Positions 1-10,346 of a DNA stretch of 17,442 nt are shown one piece after another; within the stretch, counting starts at the first letter, position 1; every line of letters begins with the position of its first letter. The stretch lies in NCBI GenBank assembly GCA_937897315.1, contig CALCNS010000068.1:1-17442 (forward strand), written 5' to 3'. The notes under the pieces are model-generated. The model searched no databases. It was not told the DNA's origin and saw nothing but the letters and a program-made list of their open reading frames with translations. Both the position numbers and the translations under genes were made by a program. Origin of the DNA: an uncultured Bacillota bacterium. Lineage in GTDB: Bacteria; Bacillota; JAAYKD01.

Positions 1-46
1 AGATTCCGAAACGTGACTGGAGTTCAGACGTGTGCTCTTCCGATCT
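1..46 (-). other. Illumina TruSeq-type adapter (non-genomic contig end)
   Basis: These 46 bases are the reverse complement of the indexed TruSeq 3' adapter, including the core GTGACTGGAGTTCAGACGTG and, at the outer edge, the complement of index GTTTCGGA. Genomic sequence begins at about base 47. A short plus-strand frame starting at base 13 would encode MTGVQTCALPIF, a peptide typical of translated adapter contamination, and should not be annotated. The adapter cuts the minus-strand giant gene before its stop codon. It is not a natural terminal inverted repeat, although it matches the right end in inverted orientation. Confidence 0.97.
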
Positions 47-3000
47 TCCATCGGTTTCAAAGAAGTTATGACCGGTTGAGATTTCATTTTTCAACAAATC
101 TCCTTGGTAAAGCACCAAAGCGGTATTGTCTTGAAGTGCTGTTAAAGCTGCAAACAAGAATATTCTCCTGGGTGGCTGCTGAGCCGAACGAGCGAAATCC
201 AACGTTCCAGATAATGCTAACGGTTTATCAATAGAGATATCTACAGTTGCCAAGTTAAATTTTAGAGCTTCGCGTAACCCGATTTCATCTACACCGACCG
301 AAGCAGAACCACCTCCAGATACTAAACTTCCGTCGGTAATCGTACCACCTTGTAAATAACCTCCGCCAAGATTCTCTGATGGCCCTTGCACAACAATACT
401 ACCCTTGTTCTGAATCGTGCTGTAAGCCATTTGGGAACCGGATGCCAAAGTAAGGGTTACACCCTCAGGTATCACTACAGTTCGATATACTTCAATGGAC
501 CAGGATTGTGAGCCCTTATCTGGCACCGTCATATTTTGAGATATGACGATATCTCTCTCATCTGACGTTGTCGCCGCGGTTTGTAACTCTGCATAGGTTG
601 TGACGATTTCTCCCTGTACAGTTGGAGTTGTATCTAAGAAAGGGTAATATACAATGGAGATACCGCTTTTCTGAAGGGTGACTTGCACATAATCATTTTC
701 AGCATCCAAAGCGCTCGCAGGAACCAGCGCGGTTAAGCTTGGAATCGTTTCTCCCTCTTTTGTGATAGCATACCGATCGAAATTTAGTGCGGTTAAACTA
801 TCATCTGTACCAATTTTATGAAGTATATAGCTTATACTTTCATCCACTGAGTTTGTCGTAATCACCCATTCATTATCAGGGGTTTTATTCCAATCTACTC
901 GACAAACATCATAGGGTATACCAAATCCAGCCATATCTTTTAGCTTGACATTGATGTTGTTCCCAGCCATTCTAGCATCGATAACCGCCCCATGATCCGC
1001 ATGAAGGGTTACTTCCGAGCCCTCAAATCCTGCTAATACAATGGTTTTTGAGCCAATGATGACATCGGCACCTGGTCTATACGTTAAAACACGCGTTTCA
1101 TATGGTGCATTGACTTGTAGATTCGAAATATCAACCCGACCCCAAGCATTGACAGCATTGTCTACCCAACCACTCACCCTTAGGAATGCAATTGTTTCTG
1201 ACCAACCACCTAGGTTTAAATCAAATATTGAGTCAAACGGGTATGGCGTTTCCGTCGGGAACTTCAACGCCACGTCTTGATTCGTCTTCCATAATTCAAA
1301 GGTTTGAATGCGAGGCATATTAATGGGTAAATCAGCCCCGGGCAACACTTCTTTGACCAGTCCATGGATTCCCAGCATTTGGTGTCTTAGCATTAGGTCA
1401 CAAGAACTGTGATTATTGGTATCTCCATGGGTACCGAAATCATCACAAATCCAACTCAAGTTTGCCCCAAAATAATCCTTCTCTTGCAGGTTGGCACTAC
1501 CAATCACGAGATTCCCTTGTAGGTTAAACTGACCGTTCGGTTCACCTGAAGTCACCGACACATTCCCTTCACACGTCACAACGGTGCCGGAAGCCACGCC
1601 AGACAGGTTCAATACCCAGTCCGGATCAAACTTCCATGCTAGTCCATTATTGGTTGCTTGCACATAGACAACACCGTCCACTGGACTGCCCATCATGGAA
1701 ACTTCAAAGGGTACTTCGTTCAAGACAATGGTCAATCCCTGTAAAAATTCACATTGAGGTAGTTCTAACCGCCCACCCCAGTTCTCTTCACGATTACTAA
1801 GCGGTTGTTCTACGTTCTTCGTCATCGTGGTACTAATGGTCACCGGGGCTGTGAAAACTCTGTTGCTTATGGTCAAATCACTGCCATCAAGGGTAATCTC
1901 GGTTCGGTTACTCTCCAACTTACCAAAGGCATCTTGTAGTCTGCGATTCCAGTCCCAAAGGTCCCCTTGCGTCACTTCTATATCTGGCTCAATTCGATTC
2001 CAATCTGGCAGGATACCACGCTGCAGCAAATACATGATTGCAACATAGTCCGGATGACTTTGGTCAATGTCTTCATAAGTTGCACTTGGGTAGGTAGTAG
2101 CTAGCGTTTTTTGAAGTGATGTTTCTATGTTCTGTGTTAGCGCATGCAGAACTTTAACTAAATCCAAGCGAGTCATAGATTGCCAAGGTTTCACTAGCGA
2201 TTCCATAGGACTCATGAGTCCATTCTTGAAAACCAAGGCCATGCCATTTACTGTATCGGCATCCTGAATCATCTCTTGCCAATCAAGGTAAAGAGCAGCA
2301 TATTGAGTTTTCTCTTCATATGTCGGTAACTGCAATCCATATTCGCTGACTCTACCGTTTGCATCCATTTCTGTATAAGTTAACAAGATGGTTTTGGCTA
2401 CATCGGCTCGGTTGGCTAGTGGCTGTTGATACGGCAAGAATTCGTAAATCACTGTAATGGTATCGTTCCCGGTCATCCATTCTACGGTCATGCGCACATC
2501 CCACGGGCTTTGAATCGCCATGGGATCGATTGGGGTTAAGTGTGTCTTAGTGTCGTCCGAGAAGGATTGCAAGGTATAAGGAACCGCTTCCCAGTTCGTT
2601 TTTTGTTCTGCATCAGACCAAACCGGTTTCTCTAGGGTGATGTTATATGTTCCTGTATTAGCCGGTAGTACCACACCGAGGTAAATACCAAAGTTTCCAT
2701 TATCGCCAAACACATGCGGGCTCCCCAAGTCATATAAGGTGGTAGGGCTATGCAATTGCATGTTTAAGGGCTGCATCGAACTCCAAATGCTGGCACCATT
2801 GCTGGCAAAAAGCTCTATAGATTTGTTGTTGTCACCTTCGAGAATAACTGCATGGCTACCAATTTGCATTTGAGAAATGGGGTTGTTTTCATTGTACCAG
2901 TTGTTCAATCGTAACGACCCCGTGTTACTGAATTGCGTTAGATCCGCATTCCCTGTAACCATGGTATTGCAAGAACTGCTACCCACCAGTTTCCAGGTTG

Positions 3001-6000
3001 TGGCTTTCCCTGCTTGCACATAAAGTCGATTTATTGTCGGAGCGAGATTTTGCATGTGCAATTCCACGGTAGCAACGGCATTATCATCACGAATTTGGTA
3101 TTGTGCTACCGAAGTATAATTGATTTCCTGCCCTACTTGAGGAGTGACCTTTACAACTTGACCCTCCACTTCCATCACCATATATTGAACGGCCGAAGTA
3201 GGATGTTCGTTCCAAGGATCCTCCAAACAATCCGTATGGTTACCCGTGTAATTTGGTTCGTGGTGTCCACTGCATTGCTTCCAAGTGCTAGCTTGATACC
3301 ATCCATTTTGAGGCATGGTAGCGACCGATTCCACACGAATACCATTCAGAACAAAATAGCCTGCTTGCCCACTCGACACGGCTACATTGAACATACCGCT
3401 TGGGCTCATGCTATCGATAATCGTTCCCGGTGCGACTCCATTGATTTGCACTCGCACAGAGTTCATATACGGATTGGGATTCTTTGTATCGTGTTTAGCG
3501 ACCCGAACTGTTTGATCTATCAGTTGCACGTTGTCCAAGCTTACTTGGTATCCCACTTCGCCTAATTGCAAAGTAAGTCCACCTTGGAAATCACAATTAA
3601 TAAATCGTATCTCACCGCCTTGGTTTTCGGGTGCCCATGGATCTTTGCTGATGTCCATCGTATGATTACTAAAAACTTTCACTTCTTGGTTAAAGACTTT
3701 GTTTTCCACTCGAACTACTTGATTATACAACACTTCAAAGGAGCTCTCCAATGAGACAGCCGGCCCTAAGTTCTCTTGTAATCTCCAGAACCAATCTCGC
3801 AAATCCCGGTCGTTCAGAATTTCACTCGGGCGGAATCCGGCATCATCGGGTGAGAGAACACCTGCTTTCGCCAAATTCAGAATGGCGTTTCCAAGATCTC
3901 CCGTGGGTAAGTCGCTGAAGGTTGCATTTGGCGCTTTGGTGAGATCAAGTCCATTGGGGTAGGTGCCTACTTGTTGCAGAGCGTTTGCTAAAGTATAAAG
4001 CGTTTGGGCTGCTTGTCCTCTGCTGACCTGTTCTTGGGGTTTCACATATCTGGATTCACCTTCAACGATTTCTGGTAAGAGCTGGTGTTTGAGCATGAAA
4101 GCCATGGCCGTTTTTTCTTCTACTGACAAAGGACTCCAATCAGTGTAGGTAGTTGACATAGCAGCCAGTTCCGTATCCGTAGCGTCGGTCAACCCATAGA
4201 CATTCCGGAACTCCCCATAAAGGCTCATGGCAAAGCCACTTCGGTTGAGGTAGTTCACCTTAATGGGTATTTGTTGCAAAATGACTGTAATGGTTTTCGT
4301 TCCATTTCTCCATGTAGTACTGAGTGCCAGCTGATTGTAATCAGTTATATCGCGCTGATTCACAGGAGTTAAGTGGATTTTAGTCTGTCCCGTGAACGTT
4401 TCTTCTGTCATCGATATTGGAGTATACACCATTTGATGGGTTGCTTCGTTCCAGGACCCTTGAGAAACCACAAAGTCATAGTCGGCTGCGTTTTCTGTTC
4501 CTATGTAAACTCCACAATCTCCTTGGTTGCCATAGACATGCGGCAAGCCAATTTGGAAACCTCTATCGGTCTCTGAGACATAGTTCACCGTGTAAGGTTG
4601 TCCACTTTCGGGGACCAAAACGACCGCATTGTTGTCTGCAGTAATTGCTATAGCTTTATCCCCATGCCCAAGCAAGCGAACAGAATGACTACCAATGTTG
4701 ACGGCTGTATTCTGCCACCAGGTTCCAATATCGATGGTCCCGCTGACGGTTATCTCTCGCAGGTCTGTATGACCAACCACTTCCAAGTTGCCAGTAAGCG
4801 ACCCATTGAGAATCAATGGGTTTTGTCCTCCGCCGTTGATTCGGAAAATGGATGGAATGGTATCGTAGGTGCCAAAGTTTAGACGAACATTCTCGGGGCA
4901 ATTTTCATTCATGACCACACGACCGAAGTTGACTAAGATATTCGTAGGATCCGGATTGGGTAAGGTTATGGTTGACACTTGATCTCTTACTTCCAGAACT
5001 CTGTATTGGTCTGCAGGTACTTTGTTTTCCGCATTGGGATCCCGCACACAATCACTGTGATCTCCACTGTAATCCGGTGCATGTTGGGCTTCGCATTCTT
5101 TCCAAGTCAACGCGCTGATGCTTTGTCCTTCTGCTATGCTTCCGGTACTCTGAATTTGCGCTCCATTGAGGAAGAACGTACCCACCGCATTCATGGTTAC
5201 TTCGGTATTGACATCCGATAACACCGTGGTACCCGATGGAACACCGTTTAGAGAAACACGAATGTCTCGGTTATATGAATCGGGCATCATATTCTCTGGA
5301 GTATATCCCCAGGCAGTCATTTGAGTAGGATCTGGAGTGGTGGTATAGACCTCATTGTTGTGGAGAACGACGTTATCAAAGATCACCATATAGCTGATGT
5401 CGACTAAATTGATCTTCAAGTGGTTACTGAATTTGCAGTTGATGAATCGGACTTCCCCACCCTGATTGTCGGTGAAACGAGGGTCATCCAAACTGTAAAC
5501 AGAAACTTCGTTCACAAAATTTTTGTTGCGATAAACCGGATTCTCACCAGGTAAAATGCGAATCAAGGATATACTCGAATCTGCATATCCAGATGCCGCT
5601 ACCAAACGGTTCAGCAAGTTCTCCAACTCACTACCCCAGGAATTCCAAGTCGTTTCAATGTTGTAGTTCGGACGGAAGAATCCGTCTTGTGTTCCTTCTA
5701 TCACTCCCGCTTTCGATAGCTCGGTTACGGCACTATAGAAGGTGTGAGTATCATCAACATCGGTAAATACAACCGGGCTACTCGTAGTGGTTAATCCATT
5801 GGGCAGCTTCAAAGCAAACGCATAGAGTACTTCCGCAATTTCTGCTCGATTTAAGCGAGCATTCGCTGCGAGTACTTTGTCGTTGCTATTGAGGATAAGA
5901 GTTCCATCGTATATACCATTGCAGAGAATCCAAGCCATGGTTTCTTGTGCCTGCACCTCGTTCCAATCGGCGTAGATGAGAGCATAGTTTTCTACATCTG

Positions 6001-9000
6001 CAGCATTGGGTGTGATGAAGCCATATCCTTCACGGAAGTGCTCATATAACCCTTCTAACACATTCATACGGGTTGCTAATGAATGATACTCTATATTGTG
6101 TAGATTGGGATTCAATACACCTTCGAGTACGACTCCACCAAAACTGACAAACCGAGCTTGGTTGTTCAGCATGGCACCCGGTACACTAACAAACTGTGTA
6201 TCAGGATCCAAATGTAGTTCACCAAAGTTTGTTAAACTTCCCTGAAGCAACAATTTTGCTTGCTCTTTTAACGTGAGACCGAAGTTACTATGGATCGTCA
6301 AATGAGCATTCTTTTGCACAACAATGTTTTTGCGTGACTCTTCTCTAGCTGGCAAGTCGATTTGTCCCTGCAAAAGAATCGTTTGAACAGAAGCATCGTT
6401 AAGAGCACCTGGCAAGTCCTCATAAGAGGCGACCAAGCGTAGCAAGGGTTTTATGGTCGTAACAAATGCTGTATTGGCAACTTCAACCTCATCCCCTGTA
6501 GCGCTAGCTAGCAAGGCATTCCCGTCGAGCACAGGGTCTACAAAGGCAGAGGAAACATTCAACATCCAGTGTTCCATCAACCGCTCCAGTAGCAACGTAT
6601 ACTGTCCACGTGTCATCCACTCGTTCGGGCTCATTTGCAACTTGGTTCCCACTTGAGCCGTTCCTCTTATAATACCGTGGTAGGCAAAGAAAGCAAATGC
6701 TTCTTTTTCGGACTCCGTCATGTTGACTGCATCAACCAGTGTATTTATGGTTGCAGTTTGAACATCCGCAGCAAGTGTCCAGTTTGGATACTCCACTTTC
6801 AATTTTCCATAGAGCTCTGAAAGTACTGTGCCTCTTGTCTCCCAAATATTCCATTGTACGGTGAAGGCTTTGGGTGTGCTGATTGCACTTTCTGCCCCTT
6901 CAAGAGCGATGGAATACGACGTTTCGCTGTTACGTACGCACACAACCTTCCAGGAAGGTTCGCCACCCAAAAGCAACAAGTCACGATAAACCGCATCCCG
7001 CACCATGGCAGCTTGAAGAACTTCCGACAACCCTTCAGAGCGTGTCAAGTACAAAATTGGAGTATTACCAAAGCGAGATAATGTGGTGTTCAAATCATCG
7101 CTTTTGCGCGCAATGGCGTCAATGGCGGTTTTGGCTCGCGCCACCATGCCTGGATTCTCGGTGGTTCCCTCTATTTGAGCCAATATTTCCGCAGATTCCA
7201 CTTGAGAACGCCAGTCAATGCGAACATTCTCTATGGCTCGCTGACTCACACTGGAATAATCGAGAGAACCATAGGTTCCCCCTTCCGGTTTTGCTGGCCA
7301 ATAATCCATGATCTGCTGAATCGCAGCAAGTTTAGCTGTTCGAAGGGTTTCATTGGTACGTTCTGCTTGTGTTCTTAAGCTTCTTAGTCTTATTCGGAAA
7401 AAATCGAGTTCATTGATAATCTCTCTCTCCGAAGTGGATTGACTAATCTTTAATTGAGCACTACTTATGAAACTAGACAAATACATCTTGTCAGGGTCCA
7501 TATAATCGTTAATCCTTGCTTCCCATGTCGCAATTTCATCTAGTGCACTTTGCCTTAACCCGATCCCCCAGGTTTTTGCACTACCAATATCGATATACGC
7601 ACTCGCACTGGCTCCATTGTAAGTAGCTATGATTCTCTGGCTACCCGATGATCTACTGTCAAAACTTCTAGGTGCACATTCAATTGGACCTACTTTAACA
7701 CCATCCATATCGTAGATTTGTATATCAAATCTCTGACCATCGACATATACTCCCGATATTTTTCCACCTGCTAAAATGCCACTACCACTCGTAGTACGAA
7801 TGACATATGGTTGCAAAGTAAATGCCATGCGAACCACAGAAGTCGAGCTTTCATATACCAATATGGTTGAAGAAACCGTCAGTCCGGTTGTGTTATGCTT
7901 TATCTGTATGTTCTGAGAACCTGTTTGGGCCAACACCGAGGGAGTCACCGAAAACTCATCGGAATTAACATGTAGAGTATTGGTCATCGTCTCCGATGCT
8001 ATTCCGGTACTAGAATTGAGTAATTGGTACTGCAACTCGACGGTCATTTGCCTTAAGAATTGATCGGAGCGCTCTCCCACCCAACCAAATCGTTCGGGAC
8101 CTGTTCTTATTTTCAGAGATATCGGTACAATGGTGGTATTTCTCTCCAATACCTGCTCCTCATTGCCAATGCGCACGGTAATGCGGTTGTTTTGGTTGGT
8201 ATCGGCGTACTGCCCAATCAATTGGCTTGGCGAGAAACCTGGAGGGAAACTCAAGGTAGAGGGCACAGGGGACTGGTTGATTAGACTTCCCAATGTGCTT
8301 CCAATTCCAAAGGTCACATCTGCTGAACTTCCATTACCAAACTGCAACGAACCTACGAGTAGACCACTACCAAAAATAACTGGAGGTGGTGGAGCATCGA
8401 TTCCTTGCATCAGTAGTACAGAACCAATTTGTCCACTTCCGAGAGTGGTTAATCCACCAATGGAACCCCCGGGCATCGCTGAGAACGACGGATTCCAATT
8501 GGGAATATTGAGAAGATTAAACTCTAAAGCAGAAGGATTCACGGTAGCTTCCGATTGCAGAATTACCGAGCCAACCGAGTACGCAGTACCATTATCGTCC
8601 GTTAACACACCGGTGACGGTCCCACCTAAAGTGAGAACGTCTATGGTTCCAGTTAACGTGCTGGTGCCACTCCCCAGTAAAGTAAAATCAGGAGCCTCTT
8701 TATCGGTTAATTTGACCGCTTTCCCATAATTTAAGACGCCTTTAACTTCCATATCTGCTGAAGAGGTTAGAGATTGGATCACTGCTGAACTATCGGCAGT
8801 AAGCGATGCTGACGCATTTAGGACACCCCATTGAGAAATTCCTTGTAACGTCACTGGAATCTCGGAAGTCATGTTATTGACCACTTCACCATCAATATGA
8901 AAAACATCACTACCCAATAAGTTTTGAGCAGTCATTTCGGTTTGAAATTTGGTAACCGGGTTGGTATATCCCTCAACCTGTACAGACAATGTTGCACCGG

Positions 9001-9823
9001 TAGGTGTTGCTCCGGATTTGGCTTTCACAAAAACCTGTTCCACTTCTCCGGAACTCATGCCAAACTTCAATTGCTGCGCCTGCCTCGCTTCTAAGGTTAG
9101 CGTACCCACGGAAGTGTTAATCAGTTGTAAATTTTCTTGCGATAATACGGTGAGTACACTGGTTTCAATCGTCGTTAAACTTAGGAAGACAGCTCCTGCT
9201 GCGCCCGTATTCTCCAGCTGATTGACATGGCTATTCCCCAGCAACACCACCTCTGTTGGTGAACCGCTGGTTTTCTGCAATTTTAGTGTACCAGAAACCA
9301 AAGAATTTCCCTTAAGGATTACTTTTTGAGCTGCTGCTATGGTTAGATTCCCACGAACTTGCATATCTTCCAATATGATTTCACCCGTTACGGAGGGCAA
9401 CACTTGTACTTCTTCGTAATACCCAGAATAGGTTCCGGCAGAACCAATCTTCAATACCATAGCACTACGATGCAAACCCTGGGAGTCCAGTACAGGTTTT
9501 GCATTGGTATCTAGCAAAAATGCTTTTAATCCGGAAATGGCGGAAGGTGCATTCAACTGCTGACTCCATTGTCCTTGCTCACCACTCGGAGCAATGGCCA
9601 CAATTTCTGTCATTTTACCATCGATATCATAGACAGCCAACAATAATTGCCTACCCTCCAACGAGCCCGAAAAAGTTCCATTGACTGTCACTTTTCCCTG
9701 TTCAATCGTGCCTTGAGACAAAGTTAATGATAAATCTTCTCCGGCTGTCACAAGCCCAGAGCATAAAAACAAAGCCAAGACAAGGAACCCCCAAGCAAGT
9801 AATCGTCTCATTCTTCTAAGCAT
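47..9823 (-). CDS. Giant secreted SLH-type modular surface protein, 3' end missing (at least 3,259 residues)
   Basis: I read one open frame without a stop from the ATG at 9823 down to the adapter, so the C-terminus is missing. The start has a good Shine-Dalgarno (AAAGGAG, 9 nt away) and a signal peptide (residues 1-27, cut after VTA). In order I see: a beta domain with a VYDIDGKM core (about 28-110); a repetitive beta-solenoid-like stretch with a PPPP linker (about 110-490); beta-sandwich-like segments (about 500-745); a helical, charged stretch (about 750-930); an SLH-like copy (995-1085); an AEL/ALxD-type solenoid domain (about 1127-1245); three tandem modules of about 610 residues (1250-1858, 1859-2469, 2470 to about 3065); and more solenoid sequence. 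SLH domains bind secondary cell-wall polymers, so cell-wall attachment is inferred. The SLH motifs are degenerate (LNRAE, VSRGQ, MTRLD). No catalytic domain was recognised; an adhesin or S-layer-associated structural role is possible. Confidence 0.88.
630..2416 (-). repeat. Module 3 of three tandem protein modules (residues 2470 to about 3065)
   Basis: This is the most diverged copy. It opens with ANRADVAKTILLTY, 611 residues after module 2, then has YLDWQEMI, GMALVFKNGLM, MTRLDLVKVLHAL and YEDIDQSHPDYVAIMYLLQRGIL. The beta-rich part keeps the GG...C position (GGRLELPQCEF, C2691) and the Cys/His motif (C2793 to C2808), but the HLTP segment is not recognisable. It ends near SIVYYPF, which lines up with VIYEFLPY at the end of module 2. 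After it comes a TTYAELQTA solenoid domain. The downstream boundary is approximate. Confidence 0.7.
1400..1447 (-). other. Conserved Cys/His motif, module 3 (C2793-C2808)
   Basis: The peptide CDDFGTHGDTNNHSSC keeps C-x11-H-x2-C exactly. The first His of the other copies is shifted by two positions (H2799). It again follows a Trp two residues before the first Cys. Retention in an otherwise strongly diverged copy suggests that the outer Cys pair and the last His matter most. Confidence 0.7.
2417..4249 (-). repeat. Module 2 of three tandem protein modules (residues 1859-2469)
   Basis: This module opens with LNRSGFAMSLYGEF, 609 residues after the equivalent point of module 1. It continues with YTDWSPLS, AMAFMLKHQLLPE, VSRGQAAQTLYTLA and FSDLPTGDLGNAILNLAKAGVL...GFRPS. 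The beta-rich part holds NQGGEIRFINCDF (C2077), the Cys/His motif (C2184 to C2199), SPHVFGDNGNFGIYLG and KTHLTPIDP. It is the closest match to module 1 by eye. Confidence 0.8.
3227..3274 (-). other. Conserved Cys/His motif, module 2 (C2184-C2199)
   Basis: The peptide CSGHHEPNYTGNHTDC keeps the C-x3-H-x7-H-x2-C spacing of module 1 exactly, with the same YxGxHxDC ending and the same preceding TWK. A further His sits beside the first one. Confidence 0.75.
4250..6076 (-). repeat. Module 1 of three tandem protein modules (residues 1250-1858)
   Basis: The module opens with ATRMNVLEGLYEHF. It continues with YADWNEVQ and ETMAWILCNGIYDG, then LNRAEIAEVLYAF, then a clear SLH-like FTDV...AVTELSKAGVIEG...GFFRPN. 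The beta-rich part carries NQGGEVRFINCKF (C1463), the Cys/His motif (C1577 to C1592), LPHVYGNQGDCGVYIG and KIHLTPVNQ. The same order recurs in the next two modules at spacings of 607-614 residues. DNA identity between modules looks low, so the duplication is old and only visible at protein level. Confidence 0.8.
5048..5095 (-). other. Conserved Cys/His motif, module 1 (C1577-C1592)
   Basis: The peptide CEAQHAPDYSGDHSDC has spacing C-x3-H-x7-H-x2-C, preceded by TWKE. Four potential metal ligands or two disulfide cysteines are packed in 16 residues. The function (metal site, disulfide loop or crosslink) is not known from the sequence. Confidence 0.75.
6560..6840 (-). other. Degenerate SLH-like unit (first copy, residues about 995-1085)
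   Basis: This stretch contains a TRxxxLxxLY start, a helix followed by AFFAYHGIIRGT, and MTRGQYTLLLERL, matching the SLH pattern of a helix, a GII-G turn and a TRAE-like helix. It resembles the opening part of each later 610-residue module. It is not followed by the third SLH part or by the Cys/His region, so it looks like a partial or ancestral copy. It leads instead into an ASYEDLPGAL-type solenoid domain. Confidence 0.6.
9743..9823 (-). other. Signal peptide of the giant surface protein
   Basis: The first 27 codons give a basic n-region (MLRRMRRLL), a hydrophobic core (WGFLVLALFLCSGL) and a small-residue cleavage site VTA before GED. This fits Sec export with type I signal peptidase. The core contains a Cys, but the residues before it (LFL-C) do not form a lipobox, so a lipoprotein is unlikely. 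An in-frame ATG at codon 5 is an alternative start; the Shine-Dalgarno spacing favours the first. Confidence 0.85.
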
Positions 9824-9892
9824 ACCAATCGTCTCCTTTATCGTGAAAACTCTGTGCTTTTTTTCTTTGGTACATTACTCTTTTTCCATCGT

Positions 9893-9922
9893 ATTATCCT
9901 GCTTTTTTCTGTTCTATTGGAA
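9893..9922 (-). promoter_or_regulatory. Candidate sigma-A-type promoter for the giant gene
   Basis: On the minus strand a GATAAT box (complement of 9893-9898, five of six matches to TATAAT) lies 18 nt after TTCCAA (complement of 9917-9922), a poor -35 match. It sits about 70 nt upstream of the start codon, after the terminator of the preceding operon, which is where a promoter is expected. The match is weak. Confidence 0.35.
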
Positions 9923-9928
9923 AATTTA

Positions 9929-9968
9929 ATAAAGTCGGAGCGACTTTCTATTGTCGTTCCGACTTTAT
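9929..9968 (-). terminator. Hairpin terminator of the rnhA-Nudix operon
   Basis: A 16-bp inverted repeat (9929-9944 with 9953-9968) around an 8-nt loop begins 3 nt after the Nudix stop codon, with GTCGGA/TCCGAC in the stem and one non-matching pair. The minus-strand transcript continues with an A/U-rich tail rich in T. It separates the housekeeping operon from the giant surface-protein gene, which must therefore have its own promoter or rely on read-through. Confidence 0.8.
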
Positions 9969-9971
9969 CTA

Positions 9972-10346
9972 TTAGGCTAATTTATGTAAAATTTCGATAT
10001 CTGCCGGGCAAAAATCATATTCACTGAATCGATTGGGTGCCACCCAAAGAATTTGCTTATGCTCCAATCCCCGTAGAGTCCCAGCAAGGAGTATCGATTC
10101 AAAGAAATGGATCTCGACCTCGAACGTAGGGTAACGATAGTTCGTCACACCGATCTCTGTTTGCACTTCAATCTCAATGCCCAACTCTTCCATACACTCT
10201 CTGGCTAAGCATTCCTGAAGTGTTTCACCCTTTTCCAATTTTCCTCCCGGAAACTCCCATAATAGGGGGCAAGATTTATTCTCCGGTCTCTGGCAGATGA
10301 GAATCTCACCACATAAATTACGAATAATCGCAGCAGTCACAATCAT
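9972..10346 (-). CDS. MutT-like Nudix hydrolase, (deoxy)nucleoside triphosphate pyrophosphohydrolase
   Basis: This 124-residue protein has a complete Nudix box, G-x5-E-x7-RE-x2-EE-x-G, from G35 to G56 (GGKLEKGE ... ARECMEELG). The helix glutamates E50, E53 and E54 would hold the Mg ions used to split a nucleoside triphosphate into monophosphate and pyrophosphate. LLWEFPGG before the box and the CPADIEIL ending resemble MutT/NudG-type enzymes that remove oxidised or unusual nucleotides; the exact substrate cannot be read from the sequence. The length is normal for the family. Its ATG overlaps the TGA of the RNase HI gene (ATGA), implying translational coupling, and a hairpin follows directly after its stop. 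Confidence 0.9.
   Translation of the reverse strand: MIVTAAIIRNLCGEILICQRPENKSCPLLWEFPGGKLEKGETLQECLARECMEELGIEIEVQTEIGVTNYRYPTFEVEIHFFESILLAGTLRGLEHKQILWVAPNRFSEYDFCPADIEILHKLA

Noticed and set aside
13..234. Short plus-strand reading frame beginning MTGVQTCALPIF
   Set aside because: Its first residues are translated adapter and the rest is antisense to the giant gene; it is a known kind of contaminant peptide.
3014..3565. A 183-codon plus-strand frame, the longest antisense frame in the first 9.8 kb (with others at 8130-8729 and 4598-4882)
   Set aside because: They lie opposite a continuous, domain-bearing minus-strand frame, have no good ribosome-binding site, and their residue composition is not protein-like.
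8190..8225. Possible dockerin-like or EF-hand calcium loop (YADTNQNNRI) in the giant protein
   Set aside because: The glycine expected in the loop is missing and there is no second loop, so the match is too weak to call.
9740..9823. Lipobox in the giant protein's signal peptide (LFLC)
   Set aside because: Residues before the Cys do not fit the lipobox consensus, while a good type I cleavage site (VTA) follows.
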